From the NCBI RefSeq assembly GCF_016916835.1, contig NZ_JAFFIX010000018.1, forward strand, positions 94,329 through 158,328: a stretch of 64,000 nucleotides of DNA, read 5' to 3'. The notes under the pieces are model-generated. The model was not told the DNA's origin. It worked only from the letters and a program-made list of their open reading frames with translations, and made no database searches. Positions within the stretch are counted from its first letter, which is position 1. Every line of letters starts with the position of its first letter. A program made the translations under genes and the position numbers. Shown here piece after piece: positions 25,489 through 34,569 of the stretch. Source of the stretch: Actinacidiphila bryophytorum (lineage in GTDB: Bacteria; Actinomycetota; Actinomycetes; Streptomycetales; Streptomycetaceae).

Positions 25489-26817
25489 ATGAAGCCCATG
25501 ACCAGGCAGGAAGCGGGGCTGTCGGCACGTCGGGACGGACGGCAGCAGGCACGCCGCAAGGCCGTCGCCGAGGTCGGCGGCCAGGACGCTCGGCTGCTCC
25601 CGCTCGTCACCGTCGCCCCCTACGCGATCCTCGCCGTCCTCACCGTCGTGACCCTCGTCGCCAAGCACGGGTCGCCCGGCGCGCTGCTCGTCGACCTCGC
25701 CCTGTGCGCGGCCACCGCCCTGTGGATGCTGTGGATGTTCACCCTGCACCCCCAGTGGTGGGCGCGGCCCGCGGTCATGGGCGTCTTCTTCGCCGGTCTC
25801 GTGCTGCTCACCGGCGCCCTGGTCGTACGCGAGGCGTGGTTCGGCTTCCTCACCCCCGCCTGCTACTTCTACGCCTTCGGCATCCTGCCCTGGCCCGGCC
25901 GGCTGGCCGGGGTCGCCGCGGCGGCGCTGGTCGCGGGCGACGCCCAGTCCGCCGGCATCCCCAGGGACGACGCCACCGGCTGGACCGCCTTCGCCGCGGT
26001 CCTCGCCGTCAACGTCGTCTGCATGTGCGGCTTCGCCTGGTGGGAGTGGACCACCGAGACCCGCGGCCAGGAGCGGGACGCCGCCCTCGCCCAGGTCCGC
26101 GAGGCCAACCAGCGCCTCCAGGCCACCCTGGACGACAACGCCGGCCTGCACCGGCAACTCCTCGCCCGGGCCAGGGAGGCCGGCGTCCTCGACGAGCGGC
26201 AGCGCATGGCCCGGGAGATCCACGACACCCTCGCGCAGGGCCTCATCGGGATCATCACCCAGCTCCAGGCCGCCGAGCAGTCCGGCGACATCCCCGACCG
26301 CTGGCGCGCGCACTTCGCCGCCGCGACCCGCATGGCGCGCGAGAGTCTGGCCGAGGCCCGGCGGTCCGTCGACGCGCTGCGCCCCGAGCAGCTGGAGACC
26401 GCCGAGCTGGGCGACGCGCTCGCCGGCGTCGCCGACCGCTGGTCGGTCCTGCACGGGGTCGCCGTCCGCGTCACCACGACCGGCGCCGCCCGGCCCATGC
26501 GGCCGGAGACCGAGCTGGCCCTGCTGCGGGCCGCACAGGAAGCCCTGGCCAACGTCGCCCGGCACGCCCGGGCCAGCAGCGTCGCCCTCACCCTCGGCTA
26601 CCTCGACGGCGAGATCGCCCTCGACGTGCACGACGACGGCTGCGGTTTCGGTACGCCGGCGCCGCAGCCCGCGCCCGGCGGTGGCGGCTTCGGGCTCAAG
26701 GCGATGCGCGAACGTATCGAAGGCCTGTCGGGCACCCTGCGCGTCGAGTCGGCACCCGGCGCGGGCACCACGGTGTCCGCCCGCGTACCGCACCCGGCTG
26801 CGGAGGCCGCCGCGTGA
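25489..26817 (+). CDS. Sensor histidine kinase, NarL-partner type (HisKA_3)
   Basis: ATG 25489 has GGAGGG 7 bp upstream and is preferred to GTG 25465, which overlaps the permease stop. About 442 residues: four to five membrane helices (ARLLPLVTVAPYAILAVLTVVTLVA to VNVVCMCGFAWW), a coiled coil (RDAALAQVREANQRLQATLDDNAGLHRQLL), the dimerisation/phospho-acceptor box ERQRMAREIHDTLAQGLIGIITQL with the conserved His, and an HATPase domain (AAQEALANVARHA, DVHDDGCGFG, GFGLKAMRERIEGL). It probably senses a membrane-active compound and controls the exporter genes before it. The cognate regulator gene overlaps its stop. Confidence 0.9.
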   Translation: MKPMTRQEAGLSARRDGRQQARRKAVAEVGGQDARLLPLVTVAPYAILAVLTVVTLVAKHGSPGALLVDLALCAATALWMLWMFTLHPQWWARPAVMGVFFAGLVLLTGALVVREAWFGFLTPACYFYAFGILPWPGRLAGVAAAALVAGDAQSAGIPRDDATGWTAFAAVLAVNVVCMCGFAWWEWTTETRGQERDAALAQVREANQRLQATLDDNAGLHRQLLARAREAGVLDERQRMAREIHDTLAQGLIGIITQLQAAEQSGDIPDRWRAHFAAATRMARESLAEARRSVDALRPEQLETAELGDALAGVADRWSVLHGVAVRVTTTGAARPMRPETELALLRAAQEALANVARHARASSVALTLGYLDGEIALDVHDDGCGFGTPAPQPAPGGGGFGLKAMRERIEGLSGTLRVESAPGAGTTVSARVPHPAAEAAA

Positions 26818-27452
26818 TCAGGCTGATCGTCGCCGACGACCACCCCGTGGTGCGGGACGGGCTGATCGGCATGTTCGCCGCCGACCCCGACGTCGAGGTG
26901 GTCGGCGAGGCCGCCGACGGCGCAGAGGCCGTACGGCTGGCCATGGCCCTGCGCCCCGACGTCGTCCTGATGGACCTGCGCATGCCCGGCACCGACGGCG
27001 TCACCGCCATCACCGACCTCGCCGCGGCCGGCAGCACCGCCCGGGTGCTGGTCCTGACCACGTACGACACCGACAGCTACGTCCTGCCCGCCATCGCCGC
27101 CGGCGCGACCGGCTACCTCCTCAAGGACGCCCCCCGCGACGACCTCCTCCGCGCGGTGCGCGCCGCCGCCAACCACGAGTCCGTGCTGTCCCCCGCGGTC
27201 GCCGCCCGCCTGATGAACCGCGTCCGCACCCCCGCCCCCGCCCTCCTCACCCCCCGCGAACACGAGGTCCTCACCTGGGTCGCCGCCGGCGCCACCAACC
27301 GCGAGGTGGCCACCCGCCTCCTCATCAGCGAGGCCACGGTCAAGACCCATCTGCTCAACATCTACGCCAAACTCGGCGCGAACGACCGCACCTCAGCAGT
27401 GGCCACCGCCTTCACCCGCGGCCTCCTCCCCCCGGGTCCCCCTGGGGACTGA
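26814..27452 (+). CDS. NarL/LuxR-type response regulator
   Basis: GTG 26814 overlaps the kinase stop as GTGA. The 212-residue protein has a receiver domain (LIVADDHPVVRDGL, phospho-acceptor in VVLMDLRMPGTDGV, YLLKDAPRDDLL) and a C-terminal LuxR helix-turn-helix (LTPREHEVLTWVAAGATNREVATRLLISEATVKTHLLNIYAKL). It is the partner of the preceding kinase and presumably regulates this exporter operon; no operator could be assigned. Confidence 0.93.
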   Translation: MIRLIVADDHPVVRDGLIGMFAADPDVEVVGEAADGAEAVRLAMALRPDVVLMDLRMPGTDGVTAITDLAAAGSTARVLVLTTYDTDSYVLPAIAAGATGYLLKDAPRDDLLRAVRAAANHESVLSPAVAARLMNRVRTPAPALLTPREHEVLTWVAAGATNREVATRLLISEATVKTHLLNIYAKLGANDRTSAVATAFTRGLLPPGPPGD

Positions 27453-27775
27453 GCCGCGTCCGTTGTCAGTCCCCCCTGCTAACTTCGCCCGCGAAGGAAG
27501 AGACCGGCCAGAGAACCTCCGAGGTCCGCGGTCAAGGGGGGTGGGCGCAAAGGTCCCCGGGAAACCACCCCGGGACTGTGTCTCATGCCATGACCCCACC
27601 CCCCTCATCCACCCCAGCCGCCTCCGTAGGCGCCTTGCCGGCGTGCAGGCTTACGCTCGCTGGCATCCGGCCCTCGGAGGAAGGCCATGGCACTCGCCCG
27701 CAAGGGTTCTCGGAACCCGTCAGCCCCGGGCGCTGCCTACCACCTGGACCTCCGTGAACCGCGCCAGCCGCAACG
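27453..27775. other. Intergenic region with a possible gene remnant
   Basis: From 27687 an ATG behind GGAGGAAGGCC opens a frame starting MALARKGSR, the N-terminus of a common small Streptomyces protein. The similarity then stops and the frame runs antisense into the next gene (TAG at 27843-27845), so I take it as a truncated remnant. Otherwise no gene is seen. Confidence 0.35.
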
Positions 27776-28000
27776 CTACGGGGATGGTCGCCGGTACCTC
27801 TTGCGAAGCCGCCGCCGACGCAGCGGACGGTTCCTACGCCAGTAGTCCCGCAGCTCGACGGCCGTGGCAATGACCACGCCACCGACCGCGCTCACCAGAA
27901 TCCCCCAGGGGCCGGACCAGAGCCCCTTCACGACGAAAAGAAGGCCAGCGCTCCAGGCCCAACTGATGAGCCAGTCCTTCCACAACCGCCCCCACCCCAT
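27776..28000 (-). CDS. Small membrane protein, 74 residues
   Basis: ATG 28000 lies 5 bp behind a TACGAT box on the minus strand, so it is probably leaderless. The product has two hydrophobic stretches (LISWAWSAGLLFVVKGL and WGILVSAVGGVVIATAVE) followed by a very basic tail (RRNRPLRRRRLRKRYRR) that would stay inside. No family recognised. It is divergent from the DUF1877 gene with 37 bp between the starts. Confidence 0.6.
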   Translation of the reverse strand: MGWGRLWKDWLISWAWSAGLLFVVKGLWSGPWGILVSAVGGVVIATAVELRDYWRRNRPLRRRRLRKRYRRPSP

Positions 28001-28037
28001 GCGCCGATCGTAATCCCGCCGCCTAGGCTCCTGGACC

Positions 28038-28538
28038 ATGAGCATGGTCGGTGCGTATATACGGGTCGCCCTGGCCGAGTTGGAACGGGCGGTCCGCGAC
28101 CCCGCCTGGGCGTCGGACTTCGTGGACGAGGTCCGGGACGCCGAGGAGGCGACGCCGCCCGCCCCGGCCGCGGCACGCCACTTCAGCACGTACCAGGCCT
28201 GGGACCTGCTCCACTTCCTCCTGGCCCGCGCCGGCTTCCCGGTGAACGTCATCCACGGCGAGGAGCCCTTCGCCGAGGACGACGACTGGGGTTACGGCCC
28301 CCCGCGCTACCTCCCCCCACCCCGCGTCCACCTCGCGGCGGTGGCGCTGGGCGCCACCCCCTACGACCACCTCATCACCGGCGTGACCCCCGCCGACCTG
28401 GCCAAGTCCGAGGTGTACCCGGCCCGTTGGGCCGAGCCCGCAGTGCTGGAGTGGGCACGCCCCTGGTACGACGGCCTGACGCAATACCTCACCTCGGCCG
28501 CCGCCGCGGGGGACGCGGTGCTCGTCTGGCTGGACTGA
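28038..28538 (+). CDS. DUF1877 family protein
   Basis: ATG 28038 lies 8 bp behind TAGGCT, probably leaderless. The 166-residue soluble protein shows the DUF1877 (YfbM-like) layout: a start MVGAYIRV, then STYQAWDLLHFLLARAGFPVNVIHGEEPF with the conserved Trp-Asp-Leu-His segment, YDHLITGVTPADLAK and a C-terminal helix VLEWARPWYDGLTQYL. No biochemical role is known for the family. Confidence 0.8.
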   Translation: MSMVGAYIRVALAELERAVRDPAWASDFVDEVRDAEEATPPAPAAARHFSTYQAWDLLHFLLARAGFPVNVIHGEEPFAEDDDWGYGPPRYLPPPRVHLAAVALGATPYDHLITGVTPADLAKSEVYPARWAEPAVLEWARPWYDGLTQYLTSAAAAGDAVLVWLD

Positions 28539-28632
28539 AAGCCCCGCGGCCCGCGGCCCGCCCGGATGCGGGCGCCCGGCGTACGAGTGACGATGGCCTT
28601 AGCGCAGACGATCGAACCGGGAGCGATGCGCC

Positions 28633-28995
28633 ATGGCTGGTCTCGTCCGTAAGAGCCTGGATACGCCCGAAGACGTCCGCCCGTTCGAAGAGAACATGGG
28701 CGACGTCGCACTCGTCAACCTCGACGCGGGGCCGATCGGCAGGGCGACGTTCAAGCCCGGGTGGCAGTGGTCCAAGCACGTCAAGCCGATCGCCCAGACC
28801 GACAGCTGCCAGGCCGCCCACATGGGCTACTTCATGTCGGGCCGCATGAAGGTCGTCATGGACGACGGCGAGGAAGAGGAGTACGGCCCAGGAGACTTCG
28901 GCGTCATCCCCCCGGGCCACGACGCCTGGGTCCTCGGCGACGAGCCCTGCGTCGTCATCGACTGGCAGGGCTTCGCGGACTACGCCAAGCGCTAG
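28633..28995 (+). CDS. Cupin-domain protein
   Basis: The 120-residue protein has a single cupin barrel: GRATFKPGWQWSKHVKPIAQ, then CQAAHMGYFMSGRMKVVMDDGEE (motif 1) and YGPGDFGVIPPGHDAWVLGDEPC (motif 2). The usual metal-binding His/Glu pattern is only partly present (His in SKHVK, AAHMG and PGHDAW). Small cupins of this type act in polyketide-like modification or as metal-dependent binding proteins; no substrate can be named. The GGAGCG site precedes ATG 28633. Confidence 0.75.
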   Translation: MAGLVRKSLDTPEDVRPFEENMGDVALVNLDAGPIGRATFKPGWQWSKHVKPIAQTDSCQAAHMGYFMSGRMKVVMDDGEEEEYGPGDFGVIPPGHDAWVLGDEPCVVIDWQGFADYAKR

Positions 28996-29071
28996 AGCAG
29001 TCGAGCGGCTGGACACGGGGTGGCAAAGCCCGTCCAGGGGCAGACCCATCGATGCGGCTACGATCCACGGC

Positions 29072-29479
29072 ATGGGGCGCAACGGGTGGAGAGCGCTGAT
29101 AGGCGCGGCAGGTGCGAGCGCTTTGTGCTGGGGAGTCGCCGGGGCGGTGCACCTGGGGTTGGTACATCACAACAACGGTGTTCGGCACCGCGGTAGTTGG
29201 AGCCTCCCCGAAGGTGGCGGACTCTACGAGTTCGCGTTCATGGCCGGAGCCGTCGTGACGCTGTACTCCGTTCCCGGGCTCCTTCGTCACAAGGAGTGGC
29301 GGCTGACACTGAGCCTGACTCTCGGAACCGTGGTGGGCGCGGTTTCGGTACTCGTTCTGGGGCAGGAACCGCGGTATTGGGTCGCTGCGGCGATCATGGT
29401 CGCGGTCGGGGTCGCGGCACCCCTGGCGAGCCGGTGGTGGGGACACCGACAGTTGGCAGAGGCGAGGGCGCGGGCCTGA
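29072..29479 (+). CDS. Four-helix membrane protein, function unknown
   Basis: ATG 29072 lies 7 bp behind TACGAT, so probably leaderless. The 135 residues contain four hydrophobic helices: LIGAAGASALCWGVAGAVHLGLV, LYEFAFMAGAVVTLYSVPGLL, LTLSLTLGTVVGAVSVLVLG and WVAAAIMVAVGVAAPLASRW. The end is basic. No family recognised. A terminator follows at once. Confidence 0.65.
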   Translation: MGRNGWRALIGAAGASALCWGVAGAVHLGLVHHNNGVRHRGSWSLPEGGGLYEFAFMAGAVVTLYSVPGLLRHKEWRLTLSLTLGTVVGAVSVLVLGQEPRYWVAAAIMVAVGVAAPLASRWWGHRQLAEARARA

Positions 29480-29492
29480 AGCAGAAAAGGGC

Positions 29493-29523
29493 GTGCCCCC
29501 TCCCCCGGGAGGGGAGGGGGCAC
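29493..29523. terminator. Hairpin terminator between convergent genes
   Basis: GTGCCCCCTCCCC and its exact complement enclose a 5-base loop, 14 bp after the membrane-protein stop and 19 bp before the gpmA stop; it can serve both directions. Confidence 0.85.
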
Positions 29524-29541
29524 ACGGGCAGAGCGGAAGTA

Positions 29542-30300
29542 CTACTTCTTGCCCTGGTTCTTGACCGCCTCGATCGCCGCCGCCGCCGCGTCGGGGTCGA
29601 GGTAGTGGCCACCCGGGGTCAGGGGGCGGAAGGAAGAGTCGAGGTCGTAGGTGAGGGGGATGCCTGTGGGGATGTTGAGGGACGCGATGTCCGCGTCGGA
29701 GATGCCGTCGAGGTGCTTGACCAGGGCGCGCAGGGAGTTGCCGTGGGCGGCGACCAGGACGGTGCGGCCGGTCAGGAGGTCGGGGACGATCGCGTCGTAC
29801 CAGTACGGGAGCATCCGGGCGACGACGTCCTTGAGGCACTCGGTGCGGGGGCGCAGCTCCGGGGGGATCGTGGCGTAGCGCGGGTCGTCGCTCTGGGAGA
29901 ACTCGGCGCCGTCCTCAAGGGGGGGCGGCGGGGTGTCGTAGGAGCGGCGCCAGAGCATGAACTGCTCCTCGCCGAACTCGGCGAGGGTCTGCGCCTTGTC
30001 CTTGCCCTGCAGGGCGCCGTAGTGGCGCTCGTTGAGGCGCCAGCTGCGGTGGACCGGGATCCAGTGGCGGTCGGCGGCCTCCAGTGCGAGCTGCGCGGTG
30101 CGGATCGCGCGCTTCTGCAGTGAGGTGTGCACCACGTCGGGGAGCAGTCCGGCGTCCTTGAGCAGCTCGCCGCCGCGGACGGCCTCCTTCTCGCCCTTGT
30201 CGTTGAGATTCACGTCCACCCAGCCGGTGAACAGGTTCTTCGCGTTCCACTCGCTCTCACCGTGGCGGAGCAGGATCAGCTTGTACGCAGCAGCAGCCAT
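29542..30300 (-). CDS. gpmA: 2,3-bisphosphoglycerate-dependent phosphoglycerate mutase
   Basis: ATG 30300 (MAAAAYKLILLRHGESEWN) lies downstream of TAGGCT. The 252-residue enzyme has the phosphohistidine motif LLRHGESEWNAKNLFTGW, WRLNERHYGALQGKDK, and the second catalytic His in VLVAAHGNSLRALVKHL. It interconverts 3- and 2-phosphoglycerate in glycolysis and gluconeogenesis. Length and motifs are complete. Confidence 0.95.
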   Translation of the reverse strand: MAAAAYKLILLRHGESEWNAKNLFTGWVDVNLNDKGEKEAVRGGELLKDAGLLPDVVHTSLQKRAIRTAQLALEAADRHWIPVHRSWRLNERHYGALQGKDKAQTLAEFGEEQFMLWRRSYDTPPPPLEDGAEFSQSDDPRYATIPPELRPRTECLKDVVARMLPYWYDAIVPDLLTGRTVLVAAHGNSLRALVKHLDGISDADIASLNIPTGIPLTYDLDSSFRPLTPGGHYLDPDAAAAAIEAVKNQGKK

Positions 30301-30367
30301 GTCCCTGAGCCTAATCGAAACACCGTGGCACCTCGCGACCGGCCTCTGTAACATGCGCTGAGCACAA

Positions 30368-31663
30368 GTGCCTCTTACCAGAGACCAGGGGGAGCCCGTG
30401 GCGGCCATCAGCCGAGCGGTACGCGAGACGACCGGCGGCCTGCCGCGCCAGTTCTGGTGGCTGTGGACGAGCACCCTGGTCAACCGGCTCGGCGGCTTCG
30501 TCGTGACCTTCCTGGCGCTCTACCTCACCGTGCAGCGCGGCTACTCGGCCGCGTACGCCGGTCTGGTCGCCGCGCTGTTCGGGCTGGGCGGGGCCGCGGG
30601 AGCGGTGCTGGGCGGGGTGCTGGCCGACCGGGTCGGGCGGCGTTCGACGCTGCTGGCCGCACAGCTCGGCGCGGCGGTGACCACCGCCGTCCTCGGCTTC
30701 GTCACCGACCCGGTCAGCATCGCGGCGGTGGCCACCCTGGTCGGCCTGACCGGCAACGCCTCCCGGCCGGCGCTGTCGGCGATGATCGCCGACCTGGTGC
30801 CGGCCGCGGACCGGGTCCGCGCCTTCTCCCTCAACTACTGGGCGATCAACATCGGCTTCGGCGTCTCCGCCGCGGCGGCCGGCTTCATCGCCGCCGAGGG
30901 CTACCTGTGGCTCTTCCTCGGTGACGCCTTCACCACCGCGCTGTGCGCGCTCCTGGTCTACGTCAAGGCCGCCGAGACGCTGCCCGCACAACGCAGCGGA
31001 GCCAAAAGCAAGGCCGCAGGCAAGACAAGTGGCGGCACGCTGCTCGACGTCGTACGGGACCGGCGCTTCATGGCCCTGGCCGGCCTGACCTTCCTCTTCG
31101 CCACCGTCATGCAGCAGGCCAGCTCCACGCTCGCGGTCGACATGGGGCAGCACGGGCTGAGCGCCCGGCAGTTCGGCCTGGTCGCGGCGGTGAACGGCGT
31201 GGTGATCGTGGTGCTGCAGATGCCGGTCACGCGCGCCCTGCGCAGCCGCGGCAGCGGCGTCCTGCTCGCGACCGGCTCGGTGGTGCTGGCCTGGGGCATC
31301 GGGCTGACCGTCTTCGCGACGTCGGTGGCCGTCTACGCGCTGACCGTCGTGATCTGGACGCTGGGCGAGATCGTGCACGCGCCCGCCTCGATGTCGGTGG
31401 TCGCCGACATGGCCCCGCCGCACGCCCGCGGGCGCTACCAGGGGATGTTCACGCTGGCCTGGTCGGCGGCGGCCTTCGCGGGGCCGCTGGCCGGCGGCCT
31501 GACGCTGCAGTACCTGGGCCGCAACACCGTCTGGCTGGGGTGTGCGGCCCTCGGCACGCTGGCCGGCGCCGGCTACTACCTGCTGCTGCGCCCGCGTACG
31601 GCGACGCACCGGCCGGCGGCCCCGGTGGACGCGGGAACGGGGCGCGACCTGCCGGTCGGCTGA
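30368..31663 (+). CDS. Major facilitator superfamily transporter
   Basis: The frame starts at GTG 30368; GTG 30398 (VAAISRAVRETTG) is an alternative with AGGGGGAG close in front. The protein has 421-431 residues and 12 predicted helices. The motif A loop between helices 2 and 3 reads GGVLADRVGRRSTLLAAQ, and the second half repeats it weakly (VTRALRSRGSGVLLATG). This is a drug-efflux or small-solute MFS carrier of the DHA1-like type; substrate unknown. It is divergent from gpmA and converges on ybjN with 2 bp between stops. Confidence 0.88.
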   Translation: MPLTRDQGEPVAAISRAVRETTGGLPRQFWWLWTSTLVNRLGGFVVTFLALYLTVQRGYSAAYAGLVAALFGLGGAAGAVLGGVLADRVGRRSTLLAAQLGAAVTTAVLGFVTDPVSIAAVATLVGLTGNASRPALSAMIADLVPAADRVRAFSLNYWAINIGFGVSAAAAGFIAAEGYLWLFLGDAFTTALCALLVYVKAAETLPAQRSGAKSKAAGKTSGGTLLDVVRDRRFMALAGLTFLFATVMQQASSTLAVDMGQHGLSARQFGLVAAVNGVVIVVLQMPVTRALRSRGSGVLLATGSVVLAWGIGLTVFATSVAVYALTVVIWTLGEIVHAPASMSVVADMAPPHARGRYQGMFTLAWSAAAFAGPLAGGLTLQYLGRNTVWLGCAALGTLAGAGYYLLLRPRTATHRPAAPVDAGTGRDLPVG

Positions 31664-31665
31664 CG

Positions 31666-32241
31666 TCAGTCGTCCTCGCTGGTCAGATGCGTGAACGCGG
31701 CCAGGTTCCGGGTCGACTCGCCGCGCGAGACCCGCCAGGCGTACTCCTTGCGGATCGAGGAGGCGAACCCCAGCTCCAGCAGGACGTTGAAGGCACCGTC
31801 GGAGTTCTCCAGGACCGCGCCGAGCAGCCGGTCGACCTCCTCGGGGGTGACCGCGGCCAGCGGCAGGCGGCCGCTCAGGTAGACGTCGCCGAGGCGGTCG
31901 ACGGCGTAGGTGACGCCGTACAGGCGCAGGTTGCGCTCCAGCAGCCAGCGATAGAAGGACTCGTGGTTCTCGTCGGGGCGGCGGACGACGAAGGCGTTCA
32001 GCGACAGGGTGTGGCGGCCGACGATCAGCTGGCAGGTGGTGGACAGCTTGCGGGTGCCGGGCAGCTGCGTGACGTACGTGCCAGGGCGTGGCGACTCCCA
32101 GGGCAGCTCCGACTCCCGCAGCACCTGCTCCACGACCCGCCCGGCCGCGGCCACGGCAGCGTCGCCCGCGCCCGCCCCCGCGCCTGCGCCCGCACCCACC
32201 CCCGCGTCCCCCTCGGCGTTCACATTCCCGGACTCAGCCAT
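31666..32241 (-). CDS. YbjN-domain protein
   Basis: ATG 32241 lies 6 bp behind TACGAT, probably leaderless, although it also overlaps the end of mshA by 8 bp and could be read from that mRNA. The 191-residue protein has a Gly/Ala-rich start (AGVGAGAGAGAGAGDAAV) and the YbjN/type III secretion chaperone-like fold (LSLNAFVVRRPDENHESFYRWLLERNLRLYGVTYAVD, VYLSGRLPLAAVTPEEVDRLLG). YbjN proteins are thought to act as chaperone-like regulators; the role next to mshA in actinomycetes is unknown but the pairing is conserved. Confidence 0.82.
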   Translation of the reverse strand: MAESGNVNAEGDAGVGAGAGAGAGAGDAAVAAAGRVVEQVLRESELPWESPRPGTYVTQLPGTRKLSTTCQLIVGRHTLSLNAFVVRRPDENHESFYRWLLERNLRLYGVTYAVDRLGDVYLSGRLPLAAVTPEEVDRLLGAVLENSDGAFNVLLELGFASSIRKEYAWRVSRGESTRNLAAFTHLTSEDD

Positions 32242-33595
32242 GCGCCGATCGTAGGCGACGCCGGTGCTCGAACTGCGCTGCCGCGTACACGTCGGCGGTG
32301 TCCGCGGCGGACGCGTCCCAGCCGAAGGCGCGCGCATGGGCCGCGGCGGACTCGCCGAGCATGTCGCCGAGCCGCGGGTGGTCCACGAAGCGGCGCAGCA
32401 CCCTGGCGTAGTCGCGCGGGTCGTGCCCGGGCACCAGGAAGCCGGTGCGCTCGTCGCACACCGCGACGGGCAGTCCGCCGACCGCCGCCGCCACCACCGG
32501 GGTGCCGCAGGCCTGCGCCTCGATCGCGACCAGGCCGAAGGACTCGCTGTAGGACGGCATGACCAGGACGGTCGCCGCCCGGTACCAGTCCGCCAGCCGC
32601 TCCTGGTCCACCGGCGGCTGGAAGCGTACGACGTCGGACACGCCGAGCCTGGCCGCCAGCTTGTGCAGCGCCTCGGGTTTGGCCAGGCCCGTGCCGCTCG
32701 GGCCGCCGACCACCGGCACGACCAGCCGGTCGCGCAGCCCGGGGTCCTCGTCGAGCAGGACGGCGACCGCGCGCAGCAGCACGTCGGGGGCCTTGAGCGG
32801 CTGTATCCGGCCGGCGAACAGCGGGATCAGCGCGTCCTGCGGCAGGCCGAGCCGGGCTCGGGCGGCGGCGCGGCCGTGGCCCGGGCGGAAGCGGTCGAGG
32901 TTGACGCCCGGGTGGACGACGGCGACCTTGCCGGGGGTGGCGGCGTAGTGGCGTACCAGCTCGTCGGCCTCCTCGTCGGTGTTGGCGATCAGCCGGTCGG
33001 CCGCGGCCACCACCTGGGTCTCGCCGATGACGCGGGCAGCGGGCTCGGGGGAGTCGTCCGCGGCCAGGGCCGCGTTCTTGACCTTGGCCATGGTGTGCAT
33101 GGCGTGCACCAGCGGTACGCCCCAGCGCTCGGCGGCCAGCCAGCCGACGTGGCCCGACAGCCAGTAGTGCGAGTGGACCAGGTCGTAGTGCCCGGGGCGC
33201 TGGCCGGCCCAGGCCTGCATCAGGCCGTGCGTGAAGGCGCACAGCTGCGCGGGCAGCTCCTCCTTGGCCAGGCCCTCGTACGGGCCCGCGTCCACGTGCC
33301 GCACGAGGACGCCGGGCACCAGCTCGACGCAGGGGCGGCGGGCGCCGGTGGTGGACCGGGTGAAGACCTCGACCTCGATGTCCCGCTCGGCCAGCCGCTT
33401 GGCCAGCTCCACGATGTACACGTTCATGCCGCCCGCGTCGCCGGTGCCAGGCTGGTGCAGCGGCGAGGTGTGGACGCTGAGCATGGCGACCCTGTGCACC
33501 CGCCGCGCGCCCCGCCTGCGGTGCGGGCGGTACGCGGCAGCAGCCGCACCCGCGGCGCCGCGCAGCCCGCCGAAACGGGACGTGTACTGGGTCAC
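32234..33595 (-). CDS. mshA: D-inositol-3-phosphate glycosyltransferase (mycothiol)
   Basis: GTG 33595 follows GGAAGGAACGAAG. The 453-residue GT4 enzyme starts with a basic extension, then MLSVHTSPLHQPGTGDAGGM, the GDAGGMNVY donor-site motif typical of MshA. It continues with HSHYWLSGHVGWLA, HTMAKVKN, FAGRIQPLKAPDVL, and the C-terminal E(x7)E motif in YSESFGLVAIEAQACGTPVV. It joins UDP-GlcNAc to inositol-3-phosphate, the first step of mycothiol synthesis, which confirms an actinomycete host. Confidence 0.95.
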   Translation of the reverse strand: MTQYTSRFGGLRGAAGAAAAAYRPHRRRGARRVHRVAMLSVHTSPLHQPGTGDAGGMNVYIVELAKRLAERDIEVEVFTRSTTGARRPCVELVPGVLVRHVDAGPYEGLAKEELPAQLCAFTHGLMQAWAGQRPGHYDLVHSHYWLSGHVGWLAAERWGVPLVHAMHTMAKVKNAALAADDSPEPAARVIGETQVVAAADRLIANTDEEADELVRHYAATPGKVAVVHPGVNLDRFRPGHGRAAARARLGLPQDALIPLFAGRIQPLKAPDVLLRAVAVLLDEDPGLRDRLVVPVVGGPSGTGLAKPEALHKLAARLGVSDVVRFQPPVDQERLADWYRAATVLVMPSYSESFGLVAIEAQACGTPVVAAAVGGLPVAVCDERTGFLVPGHDPRDYARVLRRFVDHPRLGDMLGESAAAHARAFGWDASAADTADVYAAAQFEHRRRLRSAHG

Positions 33596-33777
33596 CTTCG
33601 TTCCTTCCGGCAGCCGTACCCCCGCGCTCAACAGGTGCGAACACCGGAAGACGGGGTTCCATTTCCGGCTTTGCCGAAGCGTGACAAATTCGCTTGACAG
33701 TGGCCCGCCCGGGCGCGGGCGTACACCCCTCGCAGCCGAGCGCGGGCCATGCCGCGGGGCCCGGTTACCCTCGGCCC

Positions 33778-34569
33778 ATGGGCAGTGAGCGGGCGGTCGG
33801 GATCGTGACCAGGGGGACCACCAACCCCAACCGACTGCGCCGCATGGACCGCTGGATCGCCGCCGCGCACGGCCCGCAGCTGCGCAGGGCCGACGACCCG
33901 CTCGCGGTCGACCTCGGCTACGGGGCCGCACCCTGGACCGCTGTCGAACTGCTGGCCCGGCTGCGCCGGGTGCGCGCCGGCGCGGAGGTCGTCGGCGTCG
34001 AGATCGACCAGGAGCGGGTGGCCGCGGCCCTCCCCTACACCCGTGAAGGGCTCAGCTTCGTCCGCGGCGGCTTCGAGGTGCCGCTGCCCGGCGGCAGGCG
34101 TCCCGTACTGATCAGGGCGGCGAACGTGCTGCGGCAGTACGGCGAGGACGAGGTCCCCGCGGTGTGGCGGCGGCTGACCGCACGGCTCGCGCCCGGCGGG
34201 CTGCTGGTCGAGGGGACCTGCGACGAGATCGGGCGGCGGCACGTGTGGGTCGCGCTCGGCCCGGAAGGCCCGCGGACCGTCACCTTCGCGACCCGGCTCG
34301 GCTCCCTCCAGCGACCCTCCGACCTGGCAGAACGCCTGCCGAAGGCGCTGATCCACCGCAATGTGCCGGGTGAGCCGGTGCACGCTTTCCTCGCGGCCTT
34401 CGACCGGGCGTGGGCCGCGGCTGCACCCCTGTCGGCGCTGGGTGCGCGGCAGCGCTGGATCGCGGCGGTGCGCACGCTGCGGGCGGACGGCTGGCCGGTG
34501 GCGGACGGCCCGGCGCGCTGGCGGCAGGGCGAGGTCACGGTGGCGTGGGAGGCGCTGGCGCCGCGCTGA
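33778..34569 (+). CDS. SAM-dependent methyltransferase, class I
   Basis: ATG 33778 follows TACCCT by 6 bp, probably leaderless. The 263-residue protein begins GIVTRGTTNPNRLRRMDRW, then the SAM-binding motif LAVDLGYGAAPWTAVELLARL with acidic EVVGVEIDQERVAAA and ANVLRQYGEDEVPAVW, and later LLVEGTCDEIGRRHVWVAL. The pattern fits a class I methyltransferase conserved next to mshA in Streptomyces; no acceptor is known. Confidence 0.75.
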   Translation: MGSERAVGIVTRGTTNPNRLRRMDRWIAAAHGPQLRRADDPLAVDLGYGAAPWTAVELLARLRRVRAGAEVVGVEIDQERVAAALPYTREGLSFVRGGFEVPLPGGRRPVLIRAANVLRQYGEDEVPAVWRRLTARLAPGGLLVEGTCDEIGRRHVWVALGPEGPRTVTFATRLGSLQRPSDLAERLPKALIHRNVPGEPVHAFLAAFDRAWAAAAPLSALGARQRWIAAVRTLRADGWPVADGPARWRQGEVTVAWEALAPR

